Origin: Chaenocephalus aceratus
Taxonomy: Eukaryota; Chordata; Actinopteri; Perciformes; Channichthyidae
Direction of reading: 5' to 3'
Length of the DNA stretch: 64,000 nucleotides
NCBI GenBank assembly: GCA_023974075.1
Contig: JAMFTG010000151.1
Location: 205,595 to 269,594, forward strand
The notes below the pieces were generated by a model that saw only the letters and a list, made by a program, of their open reading frames with translations, did no database searches and was not told the origin of the DNA. The first letter of the stretch is position 1. Each line of letters starts with the position of its first letter. The position numbers were made by a program, and so were the translations under genes. Shown piece after piece: positions 32,058 through 43,949 of this stretch.

Positions 32058-34312
32058 AGTGGGAATGCTGTTTAATGCATTTAGTGCAGTTAGTGGGAAT
32101 GCACACCACTAACGGTTATTCTATGCACGGAAATTGTATTATTATTCCGCCGACTTATTTTGGCCCTCTTCTTCTCCCGCATTGAACATCGCAGAAACTC
32201 CGTTCAAACATCAAAACGTTCAGCTCGGTCGGGAATCGATGGCTATTTCTTTTCTCATTCATAACTTTCTTAATTCCAGAGATACATCCCATAATACATC
32301 ACATTTTTAACATTGAAGTCAATGGAGGAAATCTTCAGACTTCAACAAATCTTCATGCGACTTCAACTGCTAACTGTTCATTCATACTTTCACTCAGAAA
32401 CCTCATTCCAACTTTAAAATGTTACAAATCTTTCTGACATTATTCATGTGAAATAACTTTTAAATCTGATTCTTACTTTTAGAGATATTAATATTTGTTC
32501 AGACCTTGTTTTAGAGGTTTTCTTCACATTTTAACATTAACTAGAGTGCGTGATGTCACAGCTAGAGGGTGAGAAATCTTGAAATGTGCCTTCATATATT
32601 TTTTTTAACTGCCATAATTCCCAAACCCTACATTCCTGGGACATAGTTTTTCATGATAAACGTAGGAAAACATCTCGTAGCTTGAAAAATAACAAATAAT
32701 TAAGCAAAATAATTCAACAAAATGCCTCTTGAGGGCATGAAGTGACAAAAACGTTCAAAATTCCTCCATTGAAGCCCATTGTAATTTCAGGCAGATATTT
32801 CCTCACGGTAGCAGCCGCACACCTTTAGTTAAACTGCCAAAAAGGCCACATTATTAACCCGAAAGTACACAAAAAATACACTTCAGATACTCAACTTCCT
32901 TGACATGCTTCACGTTTTGAAATTTCACAGATATCGGTTACGGTTCTTCCACAAAACGTTCACATGTAAGAGGTGTATCTCTCATTCAGAACAATGGAAA
33001 CCTGTGATCTTTACAGAGCTCGTTAGCTCAAATAGAACGACCTGTGTAATGGAACACGATGATGTCATCACTCCAACTGACACGCTCAGAGCAGCAGACT
33101 TCAGATAGCAGTGTGCTAACAGTCCAGCCGTGAAGACATCTACGGGACAGTTTTGAGATTTCTTCAAATGTCGTTACCATGGCAACAAAATGCTCGACTT
33201 GAAACACGTTCTCTCATAACTTCAGTGAAAATACTCCAAACAGTCCAGGACTTCACAGGTTTGGTAACGATGCAGCCATCAACGCATCTAAGCCAGGGTT
33301 TCCGCTAGGATTTTTTCTCGCCGGTCAAATGTCCGGGCAGAATTTATTTTACCGGACTAATTTGAAACTTACCGGTCATATTTCAATAATAATAATAATA
33401 AGAGTTGTGTAGCAGAGTTTCCGTTAGCAGGTAATCACCGGACTATGAGCAGATATGCTGATGTTTAAAACTCAGTTCACGGGGCTCATTTTTATATTGC
33501 TTCAGTTTATAATCGTAACAGATCGAAACAATTCAGATTAATTTTTCAATAAATGATTCCACAACAACAACATAATTATTACATTCAAACAAACTACTTG
33601 TAGTAGATAACGTACATTATTCAGAAGTTTACATCAACTTTGAACAATAACACGGGAGAAACGGATCCTCTCTTTTCCCCTCTCTCTCCTGACAGCACGT
33701 CTGTATCTCATGCAGCTCCTGCAGCTCGCTAAACAGCGGGCGGGGCTTCAGGTGATTATGCAGAGCTGCGTGTCTCGGTCAGACTCAGCAGCTGATCTGA
33801 TCTCTCTCTCGCGTCCGGTTATACTTCACTCGCGTTTATGTCCATATCGATCAGATCCAGCTCTCCTGATCGGCCTTTATAGAGCGCACCGATCAAACTA
33901 TTAAGAGTGAATATCGGCCGATAATGACCGGCGGCCGATCGATCGGAGCCTCCCTAATTATTACCAGACATTTTGACCGTCAGGTTTTGAATTTACCGTT
34001 TTTTATAAATTTTACCAGCTAAAAACCGGTAATTACCGGCTAACGGAAACCCTGATCTAAGCGTATTATGGGGTGTCATGAAATGCCGTTGCCATGGCGA
34101 CAGATCATTCGCCATCAACTTAGTTCCGAAGTTTGCGGTTCAAATATTCTGCTGCTTTTCCAAGCCTTTTTACTTTCTTTTCTTCTCTCATCACACATTC
34201 AAGCCCCCAGTGTTCATGTATCATTTCAATCTAAATTCTTCACTTTCTTCTTACACATTACATTTCAGCATAGCAGTTTAGCGTCAGCTTTTCAGCATAA
34301 AGCATTCCCACT
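32058..34312. mobile_element. Unclassified DNA element with AGTGGGAATGC ends
   Basis: AGTGGGAATGCTG at the left mirrors AGCATTCCCACT at the right, and a second copy of the motif lies at about 32093. No target duplication is clear. The body is non-coding and hosts a hAT at 33294-34053. The class is unknown. Confidence 0.5.
33294..34053. mobile_element. Non-autonomous hAT
   Basis: CAGGGTTTCCGCTAGGATTT at the left mirrors CTAACGGAAACCCTG at the right. ATCTAAGC is duplicated at 33286-33293 and 34054-34061. Interior segments match the hAT at 12327-14027, so both derive from related parents although their termini differ. Confidence 0.9.
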
Positions 34313-34758
34313 AGCAATTTCTTCAGGAATTGCATTCTCTAGTTTGTGTTCTGTTGTCTGATACAAGCCATGATTAATCTACAGTTTACAATGATTTTAA
34401 CAAATACTGCACATACATCCGTTAAATTAAACAAAGCAGGCACATAAAGACATTGATATACTGTCACTCAGAGGTCCAAGGAGTATCCGGCCCTTTTCTT
34501 AAGTAAAAATATTCATACCACACTGTAAGAATACTCTATTAAAAGTGAAAGTCTGGTAATGAAAACTTTACTTAAGTAAAAGTATAATTAGCTAAATGCT
34601 GTTTGAGTATTACATGTAAAAAAGTACCCTGTAGTAATTGGAGTAACCCTTGAGAACGTAATAGCTCAAGGATTTCTAACAATATTTACATTTTTTTGTA
34701 AATTAAAAAACAGAACCTTATATTTGATAAACTCTATATAAGATAGTGAAGCACAAAG
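34313..34758. other. Unannotated spacer
   Basis: No gene or defined repeat. Confidence 0.5.
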
Positions 34759-35280
34759 TAGGGCTGGGCGATATATCGAGTTTACACGATACATCGTGGA
34801 TTGCACTACATGCGATGACGTAAATGACCACATCGTGAACATCGAGTATTATGTTGTCAAATCAGTTTCCCGCCACGGCCAAAATGAGCTTTCCTTTCTC
34901 CCTCATAGTCTGTCACACACGCAGGCCCCCGCCCCAACTTGCACACAAACATTACACACACGCACAGTGACAGAAGGTGCATTCACACCGCAGTACTTTT
35001 CTCACAAAAGGTTCATGAGAACTCTTTAGTTCGCATGAACTAAGTACAGATCTTCACACCAGAATAAGTCCCTGGGGGTGGATTAGGCAAATGAAGCCGC
35101 TGACGACACTTCTTCTTCTGCTTTGGGTTTACTGGCAGGCCGCAAACCACTTCACGGCGTATACTGCCGCCCAAAGTCCCCGGCCGGAAGTCCCCGGAGT
35201 TGGGGACTGGCTTCAGTAGAAGCTGCTGGGAGTCCCAGCAGCTTCTACTGAAGCCTTCCGAGTAAATCGCCAGAACACCG
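34759..35280. repeat. Partial hAT end and partial MITE with perfect hairpin
   Basis: TAGGGCTGGGCGATATATCG at 34759 is the same type of end as the hAT at 58277, but no right end is found. From about 34976 a second repeat begins (GGTGCATTCACACCGCAG). It contains a perfect 23-bp stem with one-base spacer at about 35208-35255 (GGCTTCAGTAGAAGCTGCTG). Both seem truncated. Confidence 0.5.
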
Positions 35281-36258
35281 ACACCTCCTCATCTCCACCG
35301 CTCCCATGTTTTATTTGGTGTTACCATAAGTTAGTCTCTCTGCGTTTCTGCGCTGGGCTAATGCTAATAATGCTAATGCGAGGATAATAAAATGGCAGCT
35401 TCACAAAACTTTTTGGGAGTTTTACGGGGCGTGGTTTGCAATCCGCCCAGCCAATCAGATATAGGCAGTGGCGGAGCCAGGATATTTTCAGTGGGGTGGC
35501 CAGGACGGAACCAGTGATCATTTTGGGGTGGCATTGAAATCACTATTATATGAACATAAAAAGACATCGCACTATAAAATAACGGGTTATTTAAGGCACC
35601 GCCAACACACCTCTACATTATTTGGGATTAAGCTAGTGGTGGAATAGATCAAATAATATTCAGCATATCTAACTATTTTTTTCGTATTCCCACAGGCAAA
35701 GTATCAACGAAGCTTACATTATACAAATGTAATGCAATATACAGACTGTTTAGCTTATGGTGATCAGCAGCCCTATGAGCTCTCAGTGTATCATCAGGAA
35801 TACAGAGACACACACACATATCATTTAAATAAGAGTTTTTAAATCAAATGATAGGTTAAGAATAAACATCTTAAAGTAAATAACAATAAACAATAGCCCT
35901 TAACCCTGTAAGGCCCCCGGTTGTAATTTTACATTACTTTAAGCTATCCAAAAAAAGTCAGTAAATGTTTTGGTTTTTTAAAAGGACTACATTTACATAG
36001 TCAAAAGGTCCTTTTGTTCAGCCTCACCATGCTATTGGGTAGTAAATGTGTTTATAGGTCATACATAAAAGACTAACATTCCTGACAATAGATTTCAATA
36101 GTCATCTTTTACGGTGTAAATGCCTTCTTAATAATAACATTTTTGAATGGAACATTCTCAACACAAATTCATCAATACAAATAAATATAACTTAAATATG
36201 TGGGAAAATACTGTGTTTGAAATGTATAATTGAAATGAGATGTTAGCTTTTTGTTTTG

Positions 36259-36290
<32 letters not shown>

Positions 36291-36320
36291 TGTATTCCAG
36301 TCTCCCTTCAGATATGTCAA
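35281..36320. other. Spacer with hAT-like end and (TA)n
   Basis: A hAT-like left end CAGTGGCGGAGCCAGG begins at 35466 but has no partner in the window. A (TA)n run lies at about 36258-36290. No gene. Confidence 0.45.
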
Positions 36321-36627
36321 AGGTCCCATGGCATGGTCCTTTCTACTGATCATAATACCATTGTTGAGGGATATTACAATAGAAAAATACTGTGCAATTT
36401 TCCAAACTCAGATTGGTTTCTCATACATTATCTCTGTATAGTATGAGTTTTCACTCCCTGTGCTAAACGGCTCGATGGAGTTCCTGCCCCCACCCTCCTG
36501 TGCGTCCAGTGTGGTCCGATTGGTCAGCTCTGCCACTCTGTTCTGATTAGTCAACCACCAGAGAGGCTCTGCCCCTGTTGACATCTGCCGTAAAGTGGTT
36601 TAGCGGGTACTTAGCAACATAGCAATA

Positions 36628-39600
36628 CTAGATTTGAGAATCGATAGATAGATAGAGAGTTATATAGATAAATAGATAGTTTACATATAGCATACAAGGG
36701 TCGTTCTTAACAGGCTTGACCGTACACTCTCCCCTCTTTGATTTTGGATAAGCCAATTTGAAGACAAGTTTTCCTGCAGCAGTTGTCGCTTGGCCACGCC
36801 CAGCATTCTCGTTGTGATGCGTTGCTGCTAGACACAACCTATAGAATAGCAAAAATAAAATGAGACTTTGTGTTATGACAGAATAAAACCCTCATGCCAC
36901 GAAACAGTGACTGTGTTATAAGATTACCTGCACAACATTCCAATGAAGGGCAAAACCACATTTTTTTGGGGTAAAACGCAGAATTAAGTTGTGGAAGGAC
37001 TCCAGGGATGAGGTCTGGTAGTGATGGCTTAGCTTTAGCACATCTTTGAGAACTCTCTTGTTGGTGAGTATCGTTTCAACTCTGGCGAGTGTTATTGAGC
37101 CTTGAGTAAAATGACAAAGACAAAAGTTAAATCACCAGCACATTAGAACATTACAACAATAATTTGCCATAACAACAATGTTATATTTACATTCTATATT
37201 GTTGATCTTATGAAGGAAGTGAAATATTGAACTTACCACCTTTTAGGTAAGGTTTATTTGCATCGCTTGTGGCTCCTACAGGATGTGTGCACTTGGGGAA
37301 CAGGGGATCATCCTGCAGGTGAACGTTTTGTAGGTGGTTGACCAGTGACGTCCACCTTGCCACCTTCTCCGGCCCCGAGGTTGTGCTCTTCGCACTCCAG
37401 TAGACATGGTTTTTTATGCTGCGCAGCCACCTCTTCAACTTCGTGTCACAGTCCTTGTTCGGTGTAAGTTTCAGAAGTTTCTTGGACAAACCTGATTAAA
37501 AAAAAGCACATGCACAAGTTAATATTCAAGCCATAGTGTGGAAATGACGTGCTGTGATGGACAACATTCAAGGGTGTGGTGGAAATTCCACACTTCATAT
37601 ATCATCAACCATAACATATGATAATTGCCTGTCAGTGCGAAACCCTTCTGTCTGAAAACATTTCATAGCCAGGAAACCACCATACATATTCATATCACTG
37701 TAAATTCCCATTCTAAAGAGTACTCACATTGTCCTAGGATTAGTGAGTGAAATGTAATTTACAATGAGAAAAGGTGCTGTGATTAAGAGGTCTGGCAGGC
37801 CAAATTGTAGGAGATATAATGAATGTATTCAGAAATGATGTCATGTCTGCTGCTGATTAGAAGCTCAGGATAAATTGCATAGTAAAACAAAGTAATATCT
37901 TAACAAAGGACAGTGCCTCTGATTTGGTATACTTCCATTACAACATATAGGGATAAATACTTTTTTCAAAGTGCCACACATCATAGAATTGTTCAATGTT
38001 GCGTTCCCTCAGGTACTTCTGGATCTGCGGATGACGGTCAGTCACAATGTACTCAACCTCCAAATCCTTTGACTCCAGATGATCTAGGCATCTTTTGAGT
38101 CCCTCCTTTTCCATGTGGTAACTACCACCTACTTCATTGCTCTGTTGGGGAATAACAAATAGGGCATAAATACACAGAAGCATGCATCAACAGCCAGCAA
38201 GCCTAAAATGATAGCACCCAGAAAGAGAATCACACCTGAACAAGCTGGAAGTCCAGAATGGTGTTGCTTCCCAGGTTCATGAGTGTGTATCTCCCAAACT
38301 TAGCCGAGTGTCCTGAAGAAAATATAATACAGGAGGTTTCAAGGCTTTTCAACAGAACTTCAATGGATAAGTAGATGAATTGTAATATACACCAGTAACT
38401 CTGGCACTAGACTGTCTTGTCTGTTTCTGCTTACCTGGAGAGTCTGCTCTCATATCTCCTGCAACTGCGACCTTTCCCCCCTGTTGTTGTAGATTATCGA
38501 AATTCTGCTGCTGATCAGTGTTCCACTTGTGGATAATAGCAGGCTCCAGGTAACTCTTAGCATGCCTCCTGAAGGTCCCATACCCGACGATCTTCAGCTG
38601 CATGGCTCTGCATATCTATGAATAAATAGAAAAAAATGAAACGTTTTTGAAAAAGTCCACTGCTGTCATTTTTCATATGCTATAGATCAGGGGTGGCCAA
38701 CCAGTCAGAGGTTAAGAGCCACATTTTTTTCTCTGTTACTGCAAAGAGCCACATCAAGCACACAGTCACTGATACCGGTTGTTTCATTGTTTTGTTTTCT
38801 GGAGACAAGATTTCAACCACGTCACTGATGCATTTTTGTGGCATTGGGATATATATTTTAAATCCTCTGGAGCAGAGAGAGGAGCTGTGGATTATTGTTA
38901 TTGATTAATGCATCAGTGTTTCTTACGGCCCGTCCACACAGCGGCATGCGTTGACGCTTCCCCATTCACTTTGAATGGGGTGACATCACTTTTAGCCGAA
39001 ATGCATCGTGGGAAGCGACGTGGAGCGTAGCTGGCGTGGCTCGCTGCAAAAGTTGAGCAATGTTCAACTTTTGACGCCTCGGCAGAGGCGTCAGCCAATC
39101 GAATCATATGCCAGTACAAGCTCTTGCCAATCAAACCGCTGCTTGTGTGTCAGGGGCGGGAGATTCATGTGATTGGTTGTTGGTCGAGTTTCAGACACGC
39201 CCGCCGGCAAGCGTCAGCGCACGCCGCTGTGTGGACGGGCCGTTAGGGTCAAAAACACTAAACTCACAACTTAAGATGAAAGCGTTTAGTTTATTTAATA
39301 AAAGAGCACATGTTCAATGTGAAAAGTGACAGTAGTTATAGATTATTTGCAATTTGGTGGAATATATATATATATATATTTTTTTTTTAATTATATAACA
39401 CCTTGAATTTCAGGGGGGGCGCGGGGCTCCGTTGGCGGGGCGCAGCGCCACTCCAAGACAATAGTAGGGGAAACACTGGATAGTGTTTAATCAACGATAG
39501 GTTTTCCCCCCCTCAAAGGTGATTTGGTTCACTGCATCACAGGTGTTATTGTGATTGGCTCTTGTCTATTGGGCCACATCAAAATTAGACACGCTGTCAT

Positions 39601-42600
39601 CCTCTCATACTGACACCTGACACCACACATACACACGTAGGGAGAGCCGGGACGAAAGTAACGGAGCGATTTTATCCGAGCCCAAACAACTTTGACCGGC
39701 CAAATTACGTCAGAATTATCAGCATTCAATACTTAACAGACCTACTAAATATCAGGTTTAACTGTCAGGAGTAGCTAGTGTTGTCACGATACCGACACCA
39801 AGTCAAGAATTGCGATTCCGATTATTTTTCGATCCTTTTAAAAAAAAAAAAGGGAACCAGTCTTAAATGTAATTATTGTGCTTTATTTCACATCAGAACC
39901 ATAACACAAACATTTAAACAATGAGAACAATAAATAAAATAAATTACAATAATTCGTATTAAATAAATAATTAATTAATTAATTAATTTCTTACAGATAG
40001 GCCTCGTGGTGTCCGTAGGCTTGCCCTCACTGTCAGAGATATCGCTAAAATACTTCCACATTTCGCTTCTGGCGTCTTTTTTGTCAACAAGCCGAGGCGC
40101 AGCGGCAGTTGCACTCCCACTTTCAGCCATGCTTCTCGTTTTCTCACATGCTCTGGCAGCTAGCGCGTGCACGAGAGAGGGGAGGGACTTAGATCGTGCT
40201 TGAGAGGGAGGGACTGCAGGCACGGCTGCAGTGCAGGGAGTGGAAGCAGAGCGCTGAACACACACGGCTCTTATTAAAACGGCGCTTTCTCACCGGAGTA
40301 CTTTCCCCCGTCATTCTTAAAGTACCGATACTAATGAAACAGAGCAATCGTAACGTTTTTAACGGCAGGGTATCGCGGGACAATTCAAGTCTCGTTACAC
40401 CGTGCAACACTAGTCAGGAGTCAGTGTCTCTCCCCCAAACTCACACATATACAATTCGATATGAACTGAAGAGCCGCATGAAACTAGGCAAAGAGCCGCA
40501 TGCGGCTCGAGAGCCGCGGGTTGGCCACCCCTGCTATAGATGTTAGAGATGGTAAAATACCTTTCGTAGTTGGAAGAAGGAACCCCCAGTGAAGTATGTA
40601 GCAGCGGATAATTGTAAGTTGCCAACCGGGGTACTTCCGATGACGTGCTGACTCTCCCATTTTCTGAAGTAACTGCAGTTTGAACAACGCTGTGTGAACG
40701 CCACATAGGTCCCCACTTTTCTTGTTTGGACATCACAGTCTGTCTTACACACCGGACATTTTTCAAACAGCTGTCTGAGGCAGCTTTCAAAAACAATGTA
40801 CTTTACGCCACGGTGCGTGGATTGTGCCTGTGGCCTAATGTAACAAAAAAAATTAACTAGACTTAATTAGATTTCAACTCTGAAAAACAGTAATAGTAAT
40901 GTGTACCAAACTTACGATACGTCGCATTCTTCTACAGTATCATCAGGGTGGTAACTCGAACCCAGAGTCTCCTCAAATTCTGTCGACGTCTCGGCTTGTT
41001 CCTCCTCCAACTCCAGTCGAGGTCTCTTGCGAGGTCCCAATCCTGGGCCCTTTATTGGTGTAGAGGACAAGGGGATTTCTGTGTAGGTGGAAGTTTTAGT
41101 GCCAACACTTTTGAAAGACACCGTGGCCTGGATGCCTGTTAATAAAAAGGGAAAAGTGCATAAATACTATGTACATTAGATAAGACACTAATACATTGTA
41201 AAAGGCCAACAACTTGTGTACATCTGACAGATTAATTCATGAAAAATGTACAAACTACAAACGGCACTGTATTTCTTGTAGTCAACATAACAGTATTTCT
41301 GTGATATACATTAATATCAAAATAAGGTTTTATTTATAGAGCACATTTAAAAACGATTTTTGGTCGAGCCCAAGTGCTGTACATGTAATAAAAGCACAAT
41401 TAAGGTAATGTATCTGTGATTTGTCAGTGTTATAGTCTACCTTTGCTTCTCACGTGTGCCGATTTCAGTGTTCCCCGGGCCAACTGTGTAGCAACAGAAA
41501 TGGCGGACACTTTACATTCCACTGTCTGTGTTCCCACAGACCGTGTCTCAACCCTCTGAGTTCCCACACAAACAGTCTGTGGACGGTCTGTTTGACATCC
41601 GACTGTACTGGAGCGGTGGGTATTGTGTTCCTGCTGTGATGTACTCTAAGAAAGATACACAGTATTCATACAATTAATTTTGTATCCGAGGAAAACAGTC
41701 AATTTCATAAAAGCAATTACAATTACAATGTTCTACAGATAGTATGCTACCTTTTCCCATGTAGCCTAATATTTCAGACTCTTTGTAGCTCAGTAGCATA
41801 GCTGCTAGGACCGCCAACTTCAATGTAATTATGTTTGGCGACTGACCGTATGTTAAATCAGCGAGAGTATACGGTCTATGAGTATTTTGTGTGTGTTTGC
41901 AGACGAAATTCTCCAGCTATGATTATCTATCAGTAATCAACACAGTTAGCTTGCCAGCTAATATGCTAACCTAATATGCAGTTTAACAGCTAGTCTAGGC
42001 TTAGCAAGAACATCTTACAATTGCAATATGATACAGTTAGTCTGCTACGTTCGGTCATTCATTGTAGCTGGCATGAAAACAATGTTTTTCATAACATCTC
42101 TAGGTTAGAGCTTCTAGCTTAGCTTATTAATGGTAGCTCGGTAGAATACACGAACGGCAACTGTAATTACTGACCGTACGGTTAAATCACCCGGAGTATA
42201 CTGTCTATGAGTATTTCCTGTGTGTTTGCAGACATTCTCCTGCTATGAGATACATGTAAGGCCATGTGCTAACATCGGTGTTGAGGTCTGGGAATGCTCG
42301 TTAGCCCTTGTGTTTACCTCGGTAGCATAGCATTAGCATAGCATAGCAATTACACAGTCGTGGTAGATACATTGTTTGTTTTAAACAGAATAAATACACA
42401 AACCACAATGAATACTTACAGGTTGTGTACCCGAATCTCCCGCTGGTCCAAACAAAGTAGGAACAGCATCGTCCTCCAATATCAGCTTTGCAAGTCCGAA
42501 GCTAAACATTGTTAAGTTTTTAAAGCTTTGGTCCGTGAAATGCCGCGCACACACAACAGTACCAGCTGGTAAATCAGCTGGAACAATGTTAAAAAGGAAT

Positions 42601-42692
42601 GTCAACCACTGACTTCGTCGTGGTTCTGCCTTCGGTACTGCAAACATTGTGGATTTCTCCACACAAGACAGGCAACAGACCCTCCGCGACAT
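36628..42692 (-). CDS. THAP-type Kolobok transposase, ten exons, one frameshift
   Basis: Exons (minus): 42692-42420, 41645-41441, 41135-40916, 40834-40561, 38615-38435, 38312-38236, 38141-37961, 37491-37237, 37100-36928, 36838-36628. All borders are AG/GT and phases match for the first nine. Exon 1 is a THAP finger (CCLSC, W, CARH, DAVPTLF). Exons 2-3 form a hydrophilic linker with a basic PRKRPRLE. Exon 4 has two CxxC pairs (CPVC, CSNC). The catalytic core shows [16 protein letters not shown] (Asp), [10 protein letters not shown] (Asp) and [14 protein letters not shown] (Glu), which I take as the DDE triad. Exon 10 ends in [15 protein letters not shown] and a basic tail. About 680 residues in all. 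The one lesion is an A run of seven (T7 at about 36961-36967, plus strand) where six are needed, in exon 9. It may be a real mutation or a base-call error. The protein would cut and paste elements with TTAA. Confidence 0.8.
38932..39243. mobile_element. Harbinger-like MITE (CGGCCCGTCCACAC family, copy 1)
   Basis: CGGCCCGTCCACACAGCGG mirrors CCGCTGTGTGGACGGGCCG, with TTA on both sides. The centre contains the palindrome AGTTGAGCAATGTTCAACTT. A second close copy is at 63326-63640 and a longer relative at 51095-51735. Confidence 0.85.
39772..40412 (-). mobile_element. Internally deleted hAT nested in a hAT
   Basis: Left end TAGCTAGTGTTGTCACGAT and right end CACCGTGCAACACTA are inverted repeats. 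GTCAGGAG is duplicated at 39764-39771 and 40413-40420. A BED-type transposase start lies on the minus strand (40130-39975). This is the innermost layer of the nest. Confidence 0.9.
39975..40130 (-). pseudogene. hAT transposase N-terminus, truncated
   Basis: 51 codons: [20 protein letters not shown] then [20 protein letters not shown] and a stop. W-K-Y-F is the opening of the BED domain in hAT-Ac transposases of fish; the first Cys pair is reduced to one Cys (ICKK). The rest was removed by the internal deletion. Confidence 0.6.
41300..41400 (-). repeat. L2-like LINE tail
   Basis: TTTTATTTATAGAGCACATT and CCAAGTGCTGTACATG resemble the antisense 3' end of fish L2 elements. In an intron of the Kolobok transposase. 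Confidence 0.45.
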
Positions 42693-42754
42693 GACTGGAT
42701 AGAGCTTTGAAAAGAAGCAGGTTTTACGACACTTAATATGGTCGGCTGGCAGAG

Positions 42755-42790
42755 GAAGTGACGTCACGCGGTGCAGCTACGTCACGCGGG
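42755..42790 (-). promoter_or_regulatory. CRE-like motifs upstream of the Kolobok transposase
   Basis: GTGACGTCACGCGG is followed 11 bp later by CTACGTCACGCGG. TGACGTCA is the full palindromic CRE. The pair lies 60-95 bp before the start codon and close to the terminal repeat. A promoter role is inferred. Confidence 0.4.
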
Positions 42791-42985
42791 GCAGGAAGTA
42801 AACAATGGAAACTGAGAAATCTCCAACGAGGCTTTTGGGGGAGGTCTTTTCTGTGTTAGAGTTTTACTCCCTGCAGGGTGTACTTTGAGGGGTTTTGACT
42901 TTGCAGACTGTTTACATGCATGGACACCTTCATAACACACAAGGAGACTGGTAATAACCGGAAAAGCATGCAATGGGCCCTTTAA

Positions 42986-43171
42986 GTGGCATGCAATTCA
43001 ACACAATGCAGCTCACCTCCATCAAAGTGAAATTAAAAACCTCTGCATTTTCTTTATAGATATTAACAGTACTTAATGTCAGTTTAGTAAAAAAAAAAAA
43101 CATAAAAATTATTTACAATGGACTACGCTTAACTAACAGACTAATTTCCACCACTCATGGACCACACTCAC
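42986..43171. other. Spacer between Kolobok element and minus-strand exon
   Basis: Short AT-rich intron-like stretch. No repeat ends. Confidence 0.5.
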
Positions 43172-43289
43172 CTTTTCTCTTGAAATACTGGATGACATAC
43201 TGTCGCCCTTTTAGTTCCTCTCTCTTTTTTTTCTCTCCTTTCTTTTTCAAAGCATGGCTTTGTGAGTCGTTCAGACATGGTGTTGTACC
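43172..43289 (-). CDS. Exon of an unrecognised minus-strand gene (exon f)
   Basis: Acceptor CCCTTTTTAAG|GGTACA and donor AGAAAAG|GTGAGTG border a 118-base exon, phase 0 to phase 1: TTPCLNDSQSHALKKKGEKK then KREELKGRQYVIQYFKRK. Very basic, helix-prone. I do not know the family. The intron sequence before its acceptor is duplicated 440 bp away. Confidence 0.45.
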
Positions 43290-43290
43290 C

Positions 43291-43819
43291 TTAAAAAGGG
43301 AAATAGTGAGTGAGAGAAGTGAAGGCATACAATCATGCAGCTCCCGCCTTCACTCGTCTGAATCGAGCCATCTTTATAATGAAGCTTGTACATTTACAAT
43401 GAATACACTAAAATGTCAGGACCAATAATTATGACTAAATTCTCCTTTATCTTTAGCTCTTCAACAGTGGTAAAACAACATATGTATGGACATGTGAATG
43501 CAACAGTGCCTAGCTTAGCTGCTAACAACATGACAAACGGCCAGATTCAGCAGCACCACAAGGTATACAGCAGCTAGCTTCAATGACCACAAAGTTAGCC
43601 AGAATTAGCAAGAACCTTCAAACAATACAACGAAGTGCAAAATACACACTTTCCTCTGACAACAAACCACGGTGATGTAATATGGATTATATATAACATT
43701 TAGATTTATAGTGCTTTGTATACTGTAATTACCTTAAAAAAAAGGGAAATAGTGAGTGAGAGAAGTGAAGACATACAATCACGCAGCTCCCGCCTTCACT
43801 CGTCTGAATCGAGCGAGCC
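43291..43819. repeat. Direct repeat pair, about 78 bp each
   Basis: 43291-43370 and 43733-43814 are nearly identical (AGTGAGTGAGAGAAGTGAAG, then CAGCTCCCGCCTTCACTCGT). Copy one contains the pyrimidine tract and acceptor of the exon at 43172-43289; copy two has the same tract with no exon behind it. Confidence 0.85.
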
Positions 43820-43949
43820 AAAAGCTTCTTCTTGTATTTGTTCGTTTTGTTGTGTTTCTTCTTGTTCTTCATTTGTTGTTTAAGGGCGGCTGGCAAACAG
43901 CTTTTAGGCGCAATACTGCCCCCTGGATTATAAATAGTGTAGTGGATAC

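Larger units (their letters stand above)
38688..40533. mobile_element. Non-autonomous hAT in intron 4 of the Kolobok transposase
   Basis: CAGGGGTGGCCAACC and GGTTGGCCACCCCTG are perfect inverses. CTATAGAT is duplicated exactly at 38680-38687 and 40534-40541. It lies about 20 bp beyond the donor of exon 4, leaving both splice sites untouched. It holds a MITE (38932-39243) and a second hAT (39772-40412). Confidence 0.95.
36321..42981 (-). mobile_element. Kolobok transposon, 6.7 kb, with near-intact transposase
   Basis: The right end reads, on the minus strand, TTAAAGGGCCCATTGCATG and the left end TCAAAGGTCCCATGGCATG, so the termini match over about 16 bp and the TTAA duplication is kept at the right and mutated to TCAA at the left. 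The minus strand carries a ten-exon transposase gene (36628-42692). A hAT (38688-40533) sits in intron 4, itself holding a MITE and a second hAT. CRE-like TGACGTCAC and TACGTCACG motifs lie at 42758-42789 upstream of the gene. Confidence 0.85.

Noticed and set aside
32905..33167. Short ORFs on both strands at 33 kb
   Set aside because: Inside a non-coding DNA element, no motif, mutually overlapping.
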